Source: Terricaulis sp.
GTDB lineage: Bacteria > Pseudomonadota > Alphaproteobacteria > Caulobacterales > Aquidulcibacteraceae
NCBI GenBank assembly: GCA_024707365.1
Contig: JANPZV010000005.1
Location: 1,364,001-1,428,000, forward strand
DNA length: 64,000 bases
Direction: 5' to 3'
Shown piece after piece: positions 29,512 through 40,077 of the stretch. Every line of letters starts with the position of its first letter. Position 1 is the stretch's first letter. A program made the translations under genes and the position numbers. The notes under the pieces were generated by a model that searched no databases, was not told where the DNA came from, and was given only the letters and a program-made list of their open reading frames with translations.

Positions 29512-30918
29512 ATGAACGCTGATCTCGCAGCTTTGCTGTATCTGGTGTCCGGGGTGCTGTTCATCCTGGCGCTGCGCGGGCTTTCGAGCCCCGAGACGAG
29601 CCGGCAAGGCAACACGTTCGGCATGCTGGGCATGGCGCTGGCGATCGGCGTCACGCTGCTCTTGGTTGAGCTCGATGGCGTTACGCTTGGCATCATCATC
29701 GGCGGCGTCGCCATTGGCGGCGGGATTGGCGCGCTGATCGCGCGGCAGATCAAAATGACGGCGATGCCGCAGCTTGTGGCCGCGTTCCACTCGCTCGTCG
29801 GCCTTGCCGCCGTGGCGGTTGCGTGCGCGGCGTTCTATGCGCCAGAGAGCTTCCACATCGCCACGCCCGAAGGCGGGGTGAAGATGAGTTCGCTGATCGA
29901 GCTCGCGCTCGGCACCGCGATCGGCGCGATCACGTTCTCGGGCTCGGTGATCGCCTTCGCCAAGCTCAATGGCAATATGAGCGGCGCGCCGATCATTCTG
30001 CCGGCGCGGCATCTCATCAATATCGGCCTTGCGCTCGCCATCGTCGCGCTCGTGGTGATGACCATTCAGGCGCAAGGCACGGTGGATTGGCATTTCTGGG
30101 CCATCGCCATCCTGGCGCTGATCATTGGCGTGACACTCATCATCCCGATCGGCGGGGCGGATATGCCGGTGGTCGTCTCGATGCTGAATTCGTATTCCGG
30201 CTGGGCCGCCGCCGCGCTTGGCTTCACGCTGGAAAACATCGCGCTGATCATCACCGGCGCGCTCGTCGGCTCATCCGGCGCAATCCTGTCCTACATCATG
30301 TGCAAGGGCATGAACCGCAGCTTCATCTCCGTGATCCTCGGCGGCTTTAGGCGCCGCCGATGGCGGGGGCGCGGCCGGCCATGTGGAAACGCGCCCGGTC
30401 AAGCAAGGCAGCGCCGATGATGCGGCCTTCATCATGAAGAACGCCAGCAAGGTGATCATCGTGCCCGGCTACGGCATGGCGGTCGCTCAAGCCCAGCATA
30501 GCGTGCGCGAAATGGCGGATATGCTGAAGAAAGAAGGCGTGGAGGTGAGGTACGCGATCCACCCGGTCGCTGGCCGCATGCCCGGCCACATGAACGTGCT
30601 GCTGGCCGAAGCCAACGTGCCGTATGATGAAGTGTTCGAGCTTGAGGATATCAACAACGAATTTTCGCAGGCTGATGTGGCTTACGTGATCGGCGCCAAT
30701 GACGTGACCAACCCGGTGGCCAAAACCGATCCGCAAAGCCCGATCTTCGGCATGCCGATTTTGGACGTAGAAAAGGCCAAAACCGTTTTGTTCGTAAAGC
30801 GCGGCATGGGCTCGGGCTATGCCGGCGTGGAAAAAACGAACTCTTCTTCCGCGACAACACCATGATGCTGTTCGGCGATGCGAAGAAGATGACGGATGAG
30901 ATCGTGAAGGGGCTTTGA
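29512..30918 (+). CDS. pntB: NAD(P) transhydrogenase subunit beta, two frame breaks
   Basis: About 467 residues across breaks near 30350 and 30835. The N-terminal two thirds have about eight helices with the channel motifs [14 protein letters not shown] and [28 protein letters not shown]. The C-terminal NADP-binding domain III has [49 protein letters not shown] and the end region [17 protein letters not shown]. All are hallmark motifs, so the breaks are very likely assembly errors. It meets the minus-strand gene ending at 30920 tail to tail. Confidence 0.95.
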
Positions 30919-30919
30919 G

Positions 30920-31429
30920 CTAACGCGACTTGCCTTCAAGCCAGTCTAGAAAGTTGTCGATCCAGGAAAGAGGGTGGGGTCGAGGCAACCTACTGACATC
31001 ATGAAGGGCAAGATAGGGGCGCATCGTCGCCAGTAGACCGCCCTTGATTGCGCGAATGCTCTGAACGCGGTCGCTCATTGTTGGGCTGTCGCCGGGCTCG
31101 TATGTGGCGCGGGCAACTTGCCAATCAATAAGCGCGTCGAGTAGCTCACTGATCCGTCGTCGAACGTCTGGGCCGAACAGGTGTCCCGAGCGCTGTAGTT
31201 GGTCAACGAGGGTGTGCATGTACTCTGGGCGAGGCTCGCCATGTGTAAACATTTCGCTTTCAACAGAGCTGATTAAATCGAAGATGGCGCAGCGAGGTTC
31301 AAATAGCGATATTTGAAGTTGGCGCTCCAGAGCTTCGGACTGTCTGCTTGCTGTACGTTGAGTCAAGAACGCCGCGATGGCAGCCGCAATTGCCGCCATG
31401 GTCGACATCCAAGCGGCGACCTCACTCAC
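30920..31429 (-). CDS. Small single-helix membrane protein, unknown function
   Basis: About 169 residues from a GTG at 31429 that overlaps the stop of the DUF2442 gene (GTGA). An N-terminal helix STMAAIAAAIAAFLTQRTA is followed by a soluble, helical domain (RQSEALERQLQISLFEPRCAIFDLI onward). This resembles bacterial proteins with one membrane anchor and a cytoplasmic tail, but no named family is recognised. Codon use is slightly less GC-rich than its neighbours. Confidence 0.5.
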   Translation of the reverse strand: MSEVAAWMSTMAAIAAAIAAFLTQRTASRQSEALERQLQISLFEPRCAIFDLISSVESEMFTHGEPRPEYMHTLVDQLQRSGHLFGPDVRRRISELLDALIDWQVARATYEPGDSPTMSDRVQSIRAIKGGLLATMRPYLALHDVSRLPRPHPLSWIDNFLDWLEGKSR

Positions 31430-31728
31430 TCCGCGGCCACTCCGCGCGCCGTTGCTAGCACGCCTGCCGCTTCCATCCGCGCGCGCACATTCCATGCGCT
31501 CAGATCAAACCCGTTCGGCCAAGCTAGCGCGCCGTTCTCCAGAAACACGCGTGCGAAGAACGCTTCATCCTGCAGCGGCGCGTTCATCGGCCCCACGCGC
31601 TCGAACACCCAGCCGAAATCGAACGCGCCCGCGGCGCCGTCGGAGAATCCAATCTCCAGCCGGTAGCCGCCCAGCGGCTTCACGCGGATGATTTTCGGCA
31701 GCGACGCAATCTTGTGCTGTTTAGGCAT
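31426..31728 (-). CDS. DUF2442 domain protein
   Basis: 100 residues: IIRVKPLGGYRLEIGFSDGAAGAFDF near the start, then FLENGALAWPNGFDLSAWNVR, the typical pattern of DUF2442 proteins, often found near toxin-antitoxin or regulatory genes. No partner toxin (DUF4160-type) is visible nearby. Its end overlaps the next gene by GTGA, indicating coupling. Confidence 0.8.
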   Translation of the reverse strand: MPKQHKIASLPKIIRVKPLGGYRLEIGFSDGAAGAFDFGWVFERVGPMNAPLQDEAFFARVFLENGALAWPNGFDLSAWNVRARMEAAGVLATARGVAAE

Positions 31729-31862
31729 TTTCTGGTCCTGGCACGCGCTCTAACGGTAGCCCATTTCGGCCCCGCCGCCAATTCTCCAGCAGCGCCACGC
31801 GCCGCAGCGCTTCCCCTCGCAGCCCGAGCGGCGAGGCTAGCCTTCTTGCGCGCCCAGGCCAA

Positions 31863-33479
31863 TCACCCCAAAGCCGCCCGCGCGATGCGCGTTGAATTCG
31901 CCATCAGCGTGAACGTCAAATTCTTCGCCGGGAGCGAAGAGAAGGTCGAGCCGTCGGCGAAGATCAAGTTTTTGAACGGGCGGCAGCGGCCGTCGCTGCT
32001 GGTGGTGAAATCGCCGCCCTCGGTTTGCATCGGCACGGTGCCGGCATAATGCACGCTCGCGCCCATGGGCCGCATGCGCGTCATGTTTGGCGGGGCGACG
32101 CAGCCGAGCGCGGCAAGGAAGCCGCGGAAGCGCTTAATCATGGGCTTCACGCGCGCGGGTTCGTTCGTATCGGGCGTGTAATTGATCAGCATCGCTTTTG
32201 AGCGGCCATCGGCGCCGATCTCGAGCGCGATGCGATTTTCCTCGCGCCGCGTATCGGCGAAATTGATGTTCGCAAGCCCCAGCGCGCCATGAATGTTGCG
32301 GAAGAGGCCCATGGCCGCGCGCATGCCCACGGGCAGGCTTTGCGCCACAGGATGCGCCATCGCGGTGGTGAGTGTTGTGACAAGGCCATGCACGTAGTCG
32401 AACGGATGCGCGCCCGGCGCGCCGATGGCGATCTGGTGATATTGATAGGAGCGATCGTCGAACGCAGCGCCCAGGCGCTTGAAATTCACAAACGGCATCA
32501 GCACCTGGCGGTTATCCATCAGCCCGCCCGCTTCGTGGCGCACGCCCGCGCGCAGCAGCGATTCCAGGAAGATGCGTGTGGACGAAAGCGCGCCGGCGGC
32601 CAGCACCAATTCGCCCACCGCAACGGAAATCTCTTCGCCGCTTTCGATCAATGATCCAGCCACATGCGTCACGCGCCCGCTGGCGTCGCTGGTGAAATGC
32701 GCGATGCGCACGCCGGGGCGATACTCGAAATTTTCGTGGCTCAGGCATTCCTGCAGCGTGACAGATGGGGTGTAGATTGATTGGCTCGGGCAGCCCCAGA
32801 GGCAGCGCCCCGAAAGCGAGCACGCCTTGCGCCCCGCATGATCGCGCGAAAGCGAGGCCGAGCGTGAGCGGCCGAGATAAAGCCCATGCTTGCCGCTGAT
32901 TTTTTCGCGGCGCGACGCATAATCATCGAGCAAAAATTGCGAATGCGCGTCGAGCTGAATTGGCGGCAGCAGCCCGTCATGGGCGGGATAGAATTGGCTG
33001 AGATCGTCGTCGGTCACGCCTGAAACGCCGATGCGCCGCGCCACCTCGCCATAAGCTGGCGCCATCTCGGCCCAGCCGAACGGGAAAGCTTCAAGCTCGC
33101 CTTCGTTGAAGGGATAGGCGCCGGCCGTCCAGGCCTGCGCCAGCCCGCCGGCGGCGAAGGACATCAAGGGCTCAAAGCCCTTGGCCTTCACCGCATAGTC
33201 ATCGAGCGGCTTGAACACGTAATTCTTGCTGGGCGGGAAGCCGTAATATTCGGACGTATCGGTCGGCAGGATCAGCGAGCCGTAATCTTCGCCGAGAAAA
33301 TAGCGCACCGGATCGTCGAGATCGGTTTTGAGGCCGTTGAGCGAAGCGCCCGGCAGCGCGGGCGCGGGCGCGGGCCGGCCCACATCGAGCATCAGCACTT
33401 TGCGGCCAAGCAAAAGCGCGGTGGCGGCGAAATGCACCGCCGTTGCGCCCGCGCCGATGATGACGATGCGATCGCTCAT
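31863..33479 (-). CDS. GMC-type FAD-dependent oxidoreductase
   Basis: 538 residues. The dinucleotide-binding motif IVIIGAGATAVHFAATALLLG is at the N-terminus. SFAAGGLAQAWTAG lies in the GMC substrate-access region, with a cysteine-rich patch CSLSGRCLWGCPSQS in the middle. The C-terminal GMC signature region reads NLIFADGSTFSSLPAKNLTFTLMANSTRIA, with a His-like position in ASVHYAGT. It probably oxidises an alcohol group of a sugar, sterol or polyol. Its ATG overlaps the stop of the epimerase gene (ATGA), so the two act together, perhaps in making or modifying an envelope sugar or lipid. Confidence 0.8.
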   Translation of the reverse strand: MSDRIVIIGAGATAVHFAATALLLGRKVLMLDVGRPAPAPALPGASLNGLKTDLDDPVRYFLGEDYGSLILPTDTSEYYGFPPSKNYVFKPLDDYAVKAKGFEPLMSFAAGGLAQAWTAGAYPFNEGELEAFPFGWAEMAPAYGEVARRIGVSGVTDDDLSQFYPAHDGLLPPIQLDAHSQFLLDDYASRREKISGKHGLYLGRSRSASLSRDHAGRKACSLSGRCLWGCPSQSIYTPSVTLQECLSHENFEYRPGVRIAHFTSDASGRVTHVAGSLIESGEEISVAVGELVLAAGALSSTRIFLESLLRAGVRHEAGGLMDNRQVLMPFVNFKRLGAAFDDRSYQYHQIAIGAPGAHPFDYVHGLVTTLTTAMAHPVAQSLPVGMRAAMGLFRNIHGALGLANINFADTRREENRIALEIGADGRSKAMLINYTPDTNEPARVKPMIKRFRGFLAALGCVAPPNMTRMRPMGASVHYAGTVPMQTEGGDFTTSSDGRCRPFKNLIFADGSTFSSLPAKNLTFTLMANSTRIARAALG

Positions 33480-34797
33480 GCGGGCTTAAGCTTGCCAGTG
33501 AGCCCGAGCACGACATGCGCGGGCAAAAACACCAGCGCCGCGATCAGCGTGGCAACGCCCGCCATCACGCCGCGCAGCGCCATGTTGAAAAACACGAGCC
33601 GCCCCCTTATCGGGCGCGTCGAGCACGGCGAAGCTGGGGGCGGAGGATTCGAGCAGCGCCAGCGCCAGCACCAGTTTCGCGCGCACCACGCTGCGCCGAT
33701 ACAGAAGCCCGCTGTAGGAATCCGCCAGCGCCAGCCCCAATCCGCCAAGGCGCGACACCTTCAGCAAAAGCGCATCAAGCGCATTGGCGGGCTCAAGCGT
33801 GCGCTTGGCGTGGAAATCGCGGTTCTTGGCTTTTTGATACGCGGTCGGCTCAACGCCGGCGACGTAGCGGGCGTGGCGCGTGAATTCTTTATCCAGCGCC
33901 TCGCCGCTTGGCCCGCTGGGCGGGCTGGCGCGGTTGGCGCGGGGCGCGGGGCGCGGGCTGGGCAACAGCGCCGCCGCCGCCGGATGCGGATCGGCCAGGC
34001 CGTCATTGACGAAGGTGGAGAGCTGGCCTGCCGTGAGCGGCAAAAGCGGCAGCAGCGGCTTTTCCGCGAGCGCCAGCGCGTGGCGCGTCAGCGTAAGCGG
34101 CAGATGCGCAAACCGCACCGGCGCGCCGCGCAGGCGCGCGTAAAGCGCACGCAGATCGTATCGATCGGCGCCGCCGAGTTCGATCAGGCCGCCTTCGATC
34201 GCCGCGCCTTGTGCGATGGCCGCAAGCGCGTCCGCGACGTCGTCCACATCGATCGGCTGCACCTGCCGGCGCCCGTCGCCAAAGATCGGCGCGATGGGGA
34301 AGGCTGGCGAGCTTGGCGAGGCTTTCTTCGATGGGTGAGCCCGCGCCCAGGATCATGGTGGGGCGCACGATCACGGTTTCGATCGGCGCGGCGCGCACCA
34401 AAGCTTCGGCGGCGATTTTGGATTCGGCGTAGGGATAAAAGCGCCGGTCGGCGAATTTCGCGGCGATTGAGCTCACCAGCACAAAGCGCTTCACGCCGGC
34501 GCGGACGCTGGCGTCGAGCAGGGCGCGCGTGGCCTCTACATTGCCGCGCTGATACGCGGCGGGCGGCGCTTTGCCGGTGGTGGCGGCCAGGTGGAGCACG
34601 CAATCGGCGCTCCTGAGCGCCGTTTCATAAGCGGCCGCGTCGTTGAGATCGGCGCGCACCCAGCGCGCATCGGCGGGCCAATCGGCAGCGGCGGCGCTGC
34701 GGCCGATGCCGATCACGGTTTCGCCGCGCGCGCGCAGCCGCTCCACCAGCTTGCGGCCAACGAAGCCGCCAGCTCCGGTAACGATGATCACGCTCAT
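33476..34797 (-). CDS. NAD-dependent epimerase/dehydratase with C-terminal membrane segment, two frame breaks
   Basis: About 440 residues joined across breaks near 34290 and 33605. The N-terminal extended-SDR domain has TGAGGFVGRKLVERL, HLAATTG, and the catalytic-type YPYAESKIAAE; VQPIDVDDVADAL is typical of NmrA/epimerase-like proteins. The C-terminal 120 residues hold a helix region (FFNMALRGVMAGVATLIAALVFLPAHVV). A substrate such as a nucleotide sugar or isoprenoid-linked sugar is likely but unproven. It lies between GtrA and the GMC oxidoreductase on the same strand. Confidence 0.75.
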
Positions 34798-34927
34798 GAT
34801 TGTGCTCGGCGCTTGAATGGTGGGTGCAGCTGTTTTCGCTGGAGGTCAAATATTATGCAAAGGGCGGGCCGGGGCTTTTTGGTCATGCGGCTTCGATGGC
34901 TTGCCATTTAAGCGTAAACTTTCAGCG

Positions 34928-35366
34928 TCAGGGACGCTTATGCGCGCCGAACACCAAAATACGGTTGATCGCAAAGCCCACGACCAGCGAGCATCCGAGC
35001 GCAAAGACCAGACGCGCCAACGAGCCAAACGGCAACGCGTCAAGCGGGGCGCTGAGCCAGACCAGGGTGAGGCGTACGGTTAATGTCACCGCGCCGGCGA
35101 TCACGAATTTGCCAAGGCGGTTCGTGGAATAGGCGCTCTCGGCGCGGCGGAAGGTCCAAAACTCGTGGCCGAAATAGCTGAGCGTGTGCGCGATGAGATA
35201 GCCAAGCGCTGCGGCCGCAACCAGCGGCACGCCAAAGATCTCGTGTGTTCCCCACGCCACAGCGAGGTCGATCACCGAGCCGACGCCCACGACCGCGAGG
35301 TAACGCAGAGACTCCCGCGCGCGTTTTTGGGTCAATTTTGTTCAGTAATGCGCCGATATTCGCCAT
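34928..35366 (-). CDS. GtrA family membrane protein, frameshift near start
   Basis: About 145 residues with four helices: RYLAVVGVGSVIDLAVAW, ALGYLIAHTLSYFGHEFWTF, FVIAGAVTLTVRLTLVWL, LGCSLVVGFAINRILVF. This is the typical GtrA pattern, proteins thought to flip or handle lipid-linked sugars. The uninterrupted frame opens with TTG at 35335. An ATG at 35366 (MANIGALLNKID) in another frame joins it if one A is removed from the A run near 35310, which gives the more usual GtrA N-terminus. Confidence 0.8.
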
Positions 35367-35622
35367 GTAGCCAAGCTCCGCCACGGGCCGCATGCAAAGT
35401 CAATGCAAGCTGCGGGCTTCTGACCCCGGCTGCATAGAGCATGGCCGGGCCGATGACGCCTACGGGGCGGCGGCGCCCTTCGTGCATCTCTCGCTCCCAG
35501 AGCGCGAAAATTGTGCGAGATCGGGGCGCGCAAGGCCGCGATGGCGCGCCTTGGCTTGTTCTTGTACGGCCAAAGTTTAAGCAGTAGGAGAGCCAGCTTG
35601 GGGGCGCGGGATATGGGCCAGA

Positions 35623-37457
35623 TTGCGGACAAAGCGCAAAAGCGGCGCCGGCGCGGCCGAGATCGGGCAATTCCGCGCCGCGATCTCCGCCGATATGGAT
35701 TTCACCGCCGCCAACGCCGCCGTGCGCAAGCTGGCCAAGCTGCGCCGCGACGGGGCGGAAAGCGCGGTGAAAACGCGGGTGGCCGTGCTGGGCAACACCA
35801 CCACCACGCAGATTTCCGCGTTCATCAATCTGTTTCTGTTCGCTCAGCAGATCGATGTTGAAATTTACGAAGCGCCCTATGGGCTGCTTCGCCAGGAGAT
35901 CTTGGACCCGACATCCGATCTCTACAGCTTTGCGCCCGACTTTGTCGTGCTGGCCACGACGCGCCGCGATCTTGGCGCAGCGCCCGGCGCCTTTGAATCG
36001 GCGGAGGCCGCGCAGGCGGCCGCCGACGCGGCGGCCGGCGAATGGGAAGCGCTTTGGCGGCGCCTGCATGAGCGCTTGGGCTGCCAGATCATTCAAAACA
36101 ATTTCGACCTTTCGCCGGCTCAAGCGTTCGGCAATCTGGATTCAAGCCATCCAGCGGCGCCTGGCTATTTCATCGGCGCAGTGAACCGCGCCTTGGCGCG
36201 CGCGCGCCGGGCTGGGTTTCGGTGCATGATCTTGATGGCCTTGCCGCATCGGTTGGCCGCTGGAATTGGGGCGATGAGCGCTTTTTCCATCTCGCTAAGC
36301 TGCCCTGCGCGCCCGAACATCTGAGCATCTACGCTCATCGCCTCGCGGCGTTGATCGGCGCGCGCTTGGGGCGCAGCCGCAAATGTCTGGTGCTCGATCT
36401 CGACAACACGCTCTGGGGCGGGGTGATCGGTGATGACGGGCTGGCCGGCATCAATCTTGGCCAAGGCGATGCGATCGGGGAGGCGTATGTCGCCTTTCAG
36501 CGCTACGCCAAATCATTGGCCGCGCGCGGGGTGATCCTCGCCGTTTGCTCCAAGAACGAAGATGCGAACGCGCGCGAGCCGTTTGAGAAGCACCCTGAAA
36601 TGGTGCTCAAGCTCGAAGACATCGCTTGTTTTGTCGCCAATTGGGAAGATAAAGCCGGCAATATGCGGCGCATCGCCCAAGAGCTGAATATCGGGCTCGA
36701 TTCCCTTGTGTTCGTGGACGACAACCCGGCCGAGCGGAAAATCGTGCGCGATCTCGCGCCTGAGGTGGCGGTGCCGGAAATTCCGGTTGATCCCGCCGAT
36801 TATGTGCGCGCGCTTGATCGGCACCGCTATTTTGAAGCCATCGCGGTTTCGAGTGAAGATTTTCAGCGCACGCAAATGTATCGCGCCAATGCCGAGCGCG
36901 CGGCCACGGCCTCGAACGTGGGCGACATCGAAGAATTCTTGCGCTCGCTCGATATGAAGGGCTGGATCGGCCCAGTGGGCGATCTTGAGCTTGACCGCAC
37001 GGTGCAGCTCATCGGCAAGTCCAACCAGTTCAATCTGACCACCCGCCGCCACAGCACGGGCGATATCCAAGCTATGCGCGGCGATCCCGCCTGGGTGACG
37101 CGCGTGGTGAAGCTTGCCGATCGCTTTGGCGATAACGGCCTTATCAGCGTGTGCCTCGCCCGCGCCGAAGCCGATGCGCTGGTGATCGACACTTGGCTGA
37201 TGAGCTGCCGCGTGCTCAAGCGCGGGGTCGAGCATGCGCTGCTCAATAGTCTCGCCGCCGAGGCGCGGTCACGCGGGCTTGCGAAACTGCGCGGCGAATA
37301 TATTCCCACCGCCAAAAACGTGCTGGTCAAAAACCATTATGCCGGCCTTGGCTTTAGCCAGATCGCCGCTGATGAGGGCGGCCGCACGGTTTGGGAGCTG
37401 AATATCGACGGGGGCTGGGCGCCCCTCTCGCATTTTATCGCCGAGGAGGTCTCGTGA
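35623..37457 (+). CDS. FkbH-like HAD-superfamily protein (glyceryl-ACP forming type), one frame break
   Basis: About 610 residues across a break near 36215. The N-terminal half (VAVLGNTTTTQISAFINLFLFAQQIDVEIYEAPYG) is the SGNH-like part of FkbH proteins. The centre is the HAD domain with CLVLDLDNTLWGGVIGDDG and SLVFVDDNPAERKIV. The C-terminus is GNAT-like (QLIGKSNQFNLTTRR, EYIPTAKNVLVKNHY). FkbH proteins take 1,3-bisphosphoglycerate and form glyceryl-S-ACP. The next gene, overlapping by GTGA, is an ACP, which fits exactly. Start uncertain: TTG 35623 is in frame, and an ATG at 35613 is in another frame. Confidence 0.85.
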
Positions 37458-37711
37458 GTTCGCTGCTTGAAGATGTCACCGCCGTCATTCGTGACGTGTT
37501 TGGCGACGATGAGATCACGTTGACGGAAACCAGCACCGCCGATGAGGTGGACGGCTGGGATTCGCTGCAGCATCTCAATGTCATTATCGCGCTTGAAAAG
37601 CGCTTTGGCGTCCGCTTCTCCACCGCGGAGATTTCCGATCTCAAGGAAGAGGGCAAAAATATCGGCAGCTTGATCACGCTGATCGCCGGCAAGCGCGGGG
37701 GCGCGTCCTGA
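37454..37711 (+). CDS. Acyl carrier protein partnered with FkbH
   Basis: 85 residues from a GTG that overlaps the fkbH-like stop (GTGA). The phosphopantetheine site is EVDGWDSLQHL (Ser about 37), typical of FkbJ-like or methoxymalonyl/glyceryl carrier proteins. It should receive a glyceryl unit from the FkbH-like enzyme. No acyl-ACP dehydrogenase (FkbI/FkbD) or AT is adjacent, so the glyceryl-ACP may feed another pathway in the cell. Confidence 0.9.
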   Translation: MSSLLEDVTAVIRDVFGDDEITLTETSTADEVDGWDSLQHLNVIIALEKRFGVRFSTAEISDLKEEGKNIGSLITLIAGKRGGAS

Positions 37712-37825
37712 ACCTCGCCAGCCTAGCGAGCGCGGTGTTCACCTGGAAGCGCTAAGCGGGGCGCGTGCTTGCCAAGCGATCCGGGCGGGCGCAAATTGCG
37801 CTGAGCTTAGCCGCGCGCGGGGCGC

Positions 37826-38623
37826 ATGAAGAAAATTCTGGTCATCGCCCTTGCCGCGTCGGTGGCGCTGCTTGCGCTGCTGTTTGGCGTGCGCCAGTAT
37901 GCATATTCCATTCTCTATAAGCCCTCGCGCGACATGGTGGCGCCGGTTGAGCCGGGCGTCAGCGCTCAGCGCGTGCGCACCAGCGACGGGCAATCGCTCA
38001 TCGCCTGGTACGCCGCCCCGCAAGCGGGGCAGCCGGTGTTTTTGTTCTTCGACGGCAATGGCGGCAGCCCGGAGGGCTCCAGCGGGCGCTGGTTGCAGAT
38101 CATGGCGCGCGGCGCGGGCTTTTTGGCGGTGTATTATCGCGGCTATTCCGGCTCCACCGGCGCGCCCAGCGAAGCTGGCCTCATCAATGATGCGCGCGCC
38201 GGCTATCAATGGCTGATCGATCATGGCTATCGGGCCGAGGATATCGTGATCCATGGCTATTCGCTCGGCTCGGCCGTCGCGGTGCAGCTCGCGGCGGAAA
38301 AGCCCGCCCGCGCCCTCATCCTCGAAGCACCGATGACGGGGATTGACGACATCGCCCGCCAGTACGGCCCCGGCCTTTTTCCCAACATCATGCGCGATAC
38401 GTTTAAGTCACGCGAGTTTATCGGGCGCGTGCATGCGCCCGTGCTTATCGTTCATGGCGAAGAGGATCGCGTGATCCCGTTTGCGATGGGCGAGGCGATG
38501 TTCGCCGCCGCCAATGAGCCCAAGAGCTTCATCGCCATGGCGGGAACAGATCACGCCACGCTGGTGCGCGATGGCGTTTACACGCACGTTTTCGATTTCC
38601 TCGCCGCCCATCCTGCGGAGTGA
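37826..38623 (+). CDS. Membrane-anchored alpha/beta hydrolase (ABHD17/BEM46-like)
   Basis: 265 residues: an N-terminal helix (residues 3-24), then VFLFFDGNGG, YYRGYSGSTGAPSEAG, nucleophile IHGYSLGSAVA, acid HGEEDRVIPF and histidine GTDHATLV. This is a serine-hydrolase fold with complete catalytic triad. It acts at the membrane, probably as an esterase or thioesterase. It is transcribed with the DUF1801 gene downstream. Confidence 0.8.
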   Translation: MKKILVIALAASVALLALLFGVRQYAYSILYKPSRDMVAPVEPGVSAQRVRTSDGQSLIAWYAAPQAGQPVFLFFDGNGGSPEGSSGRWLQIMARGAGFLAVYYRGYSGSTGAPSEAGLINDARAGYQWLIDHGYRAEDIVIHGYSLGSAVAVQLAAEKPARALILEAPMTGIDDIARQYGPGLFPNIMRDTFKSREFIGRVHAPVLIVHGEEDRVIPFAMGEAMFAAANEPKSFIAMAGTDHATLVRDGVYTHVFDFLAAHPAE

Positions 38624-38625
38624 TC

Positions 38626-39137
38626 ATGGCGAAAGCCGCGCCGAAAACCCAGAAAACCAAAGCCTCCGTCACAGAATTCATCGGCGCGGTGGAAAGCGAC
38701 GCGCGCCGCAAGGACGCCAAGGCGGTGGACAAAATGTTGCGCGCGGCCACGGGCGAAAAGCCCGCCATGTGGGGGCCAAGCATTGTCGGCTATGGCCAAT
38801 ATCAAACGCCCACCGGGCCCTGGCCGCGCATCGGCTTTCCCTGCGCAAAGCCAATCTGGTGCTTTATGTGCTGACGGGCGAAAAGCAGCAGGGCGCATTG
38901 CTCAAGCGCTTGGGCAAGCACAAGACCGGCAAATCTTGCCTCTATCTCAACACGCTCGCGGATGTGGACGAAGCCGTGCTGGCCAAGATCATCGCCGGCG
39001 CCTGGGCGCACATGCAAAAAAACCCATCCGTGAGCGCGGGAGCTAAAGCAACGGACTTTAAATTCGCCATCAGTTCGATGGCGGGCGCGGGAGCGAATTT
39101 AAAGCCCAAAAGTTGCTTTAGCCTAAGGCCGCATTGA
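38626..39137 (+). CDS. DUF1801 (YdhG-like) protein, frameshifted
   Basis: Residues 1-70 ([40 protein letters not shown]) and the next frame ([51 protein letters not shown]) together make a standard DUF1801 protein. The break is a missing T near 38838. The open frame ends at 39137 after translating a palindromic repeat. A second slip in the A run near 39017 would instead end the gene at the repeat's TAA (39044), which is more natural. The function of the family is not established. Confidence 0.7.
39043..39121. repeat. Palindromic repeat, copy 2 (full form), between convergent genes
   Basis: Left arm CTAAAGCAACGGACTTTAAA, right arm mirrored as AATTTAAAGCCC...GTTGCTTTAG, with a centre (ATTCGCCATCAGTTCGATGG) shared with copy 1. 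The right end supplies the TAA stop of the minus-strand hydrolase. A 79-base imperfect hairpin of this size would be a strong bidirectional terminator. Confidence 0.8.
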
Positions 39138-40077
39138 TGAAGGCGCATTGCGCCGTCAGTGACGCGAGCGCCTGCGCGTAAGGAAAGGCGATAAAGCCGT
39201 GGCAGGCGCCGGGATAAATTTCCAGCGTCGCTGCATTGCCAGCCGCCGCCCAGCGCCCGTGCATAAACAGGCTGTCGTCCAAAAGCGCATCGCGCGTGCC
39301 GATGGTGAACAGCGCCGGGCAAAGCCCGCCAAGATCGGCGTAAAGCGGGGAGATATGCGGCGCGCGCTTTTGCTCGCGCGTTAGCCCCGGCAGGAACGCT
39401 TCGGAAAATTTCTCAATGTCGATCGTGCGCAGCACGAGGCGTTCTTCATTGCCGAAAGCGCGCGCGCTGGGCGTCATCGATTTGTCGAACACGCCGAACA
39501 CCAGATTGGCGGCATGAAACGGGCAGCGGCCCAATTGATCGCGCACGCGCAGCAGCGTCAGCGCGGAAAGATGCGCCCCGGCGCTTTCGCCGCCGATCGC
39601 CAGCTTATCGCCGCCGAAATCATTGAGATGCTCAATCAGCCAAAGCGCGGCGGCTTCGCAATCATCGGGCGCGGCCGGAAAGGGGTGCTCGGGCGCGAGC
39701 CGATATTCCACGCTCAGCACCGTGAGCTTGCACGCATCGGCGATGAGTTCGAGCAGCCGATCCTGCTGATCGGCCGCGCCGAGCACATGCCCGCCGCCAT
39801 GAATATGCAGATACGCCCCGCGCGAGCCCTCAAGCGGCGCCAATGTGCGCAGCTTCACAACGCCCGCCGGGCCTTCGATCTCGATCCAGCGCGCGCGCTC
39901 CGATTTGGGCGGCAGCGGGAAGGGGCCCTCGCCGCGCGCGCGGATGTCGCGCACGGTTTGCGCGCCGACCTCCCACCATTCGGGCATATCTTTCATCGCC
40001 GCCACGATGGCGGCGTTCGTGGCGCGGGTTTCTTCGCTGATGGCCGCATCGCTGAACAAGGCGGGATCGAGCTTCAC
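39118..40077 (-). CDS. Alpha/beta hydrolase (hormone-sensitive lipase family)
   Basis: About 319 residues from a GTG at 40077 overlapping the EVE gene stop (GTGA). HSL hallmarks: [12 protein letters not shown] oxyanion motif, [12 protein letters not shown], nucleophile GGESAGAH, and the C-terminal GTRDALLDD acid and CHGFIAF histidine. This is an esterase/lipase of broad specificity. The stop codon lies in the palindromic repeat. Confidence 0.85.
   Translation of the reverse strand: MKLDPALFSDAAISEETRATNAAIVAAMKDMPEWWEVGAQTVRDIRARGEGPFPLPPKSERARWIEIEGPAGVVKLRTLAPLEGSRGAYLHIHGGGHVLGAADQQDRLLELIADACKLTVLSVEYRLAPEHPFPAAPDDCEAAALWLIEHLNDFGGDKLAIGGESAGAHLSALTLLRVRDQLGRCPFHAANLVFGVFDKSMTPSARAFGNEERLVLRTIDIEKFSEAFLPGLTREQKRAPHISPLYADLGGLCPALFTIGTRDALLDDSLFMHGRWAAAGNAATLEIYPGACHGFIAFPYAQALASLTAQCAFINAALG

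Noticed and set aside
33432..34616. 394-residue plus-strand frame opposite the epimerase gene
   Set aside because: Arg-rich antisense frame without domain features; the minus-strand epimerase is clear on motifs.
35332..36123. 263-residue minus-strand frame over the FkbH N-terminus
   Set aside because: Overlaps the identified fkbH-like and GtrA genes and shows no recognisable domain.
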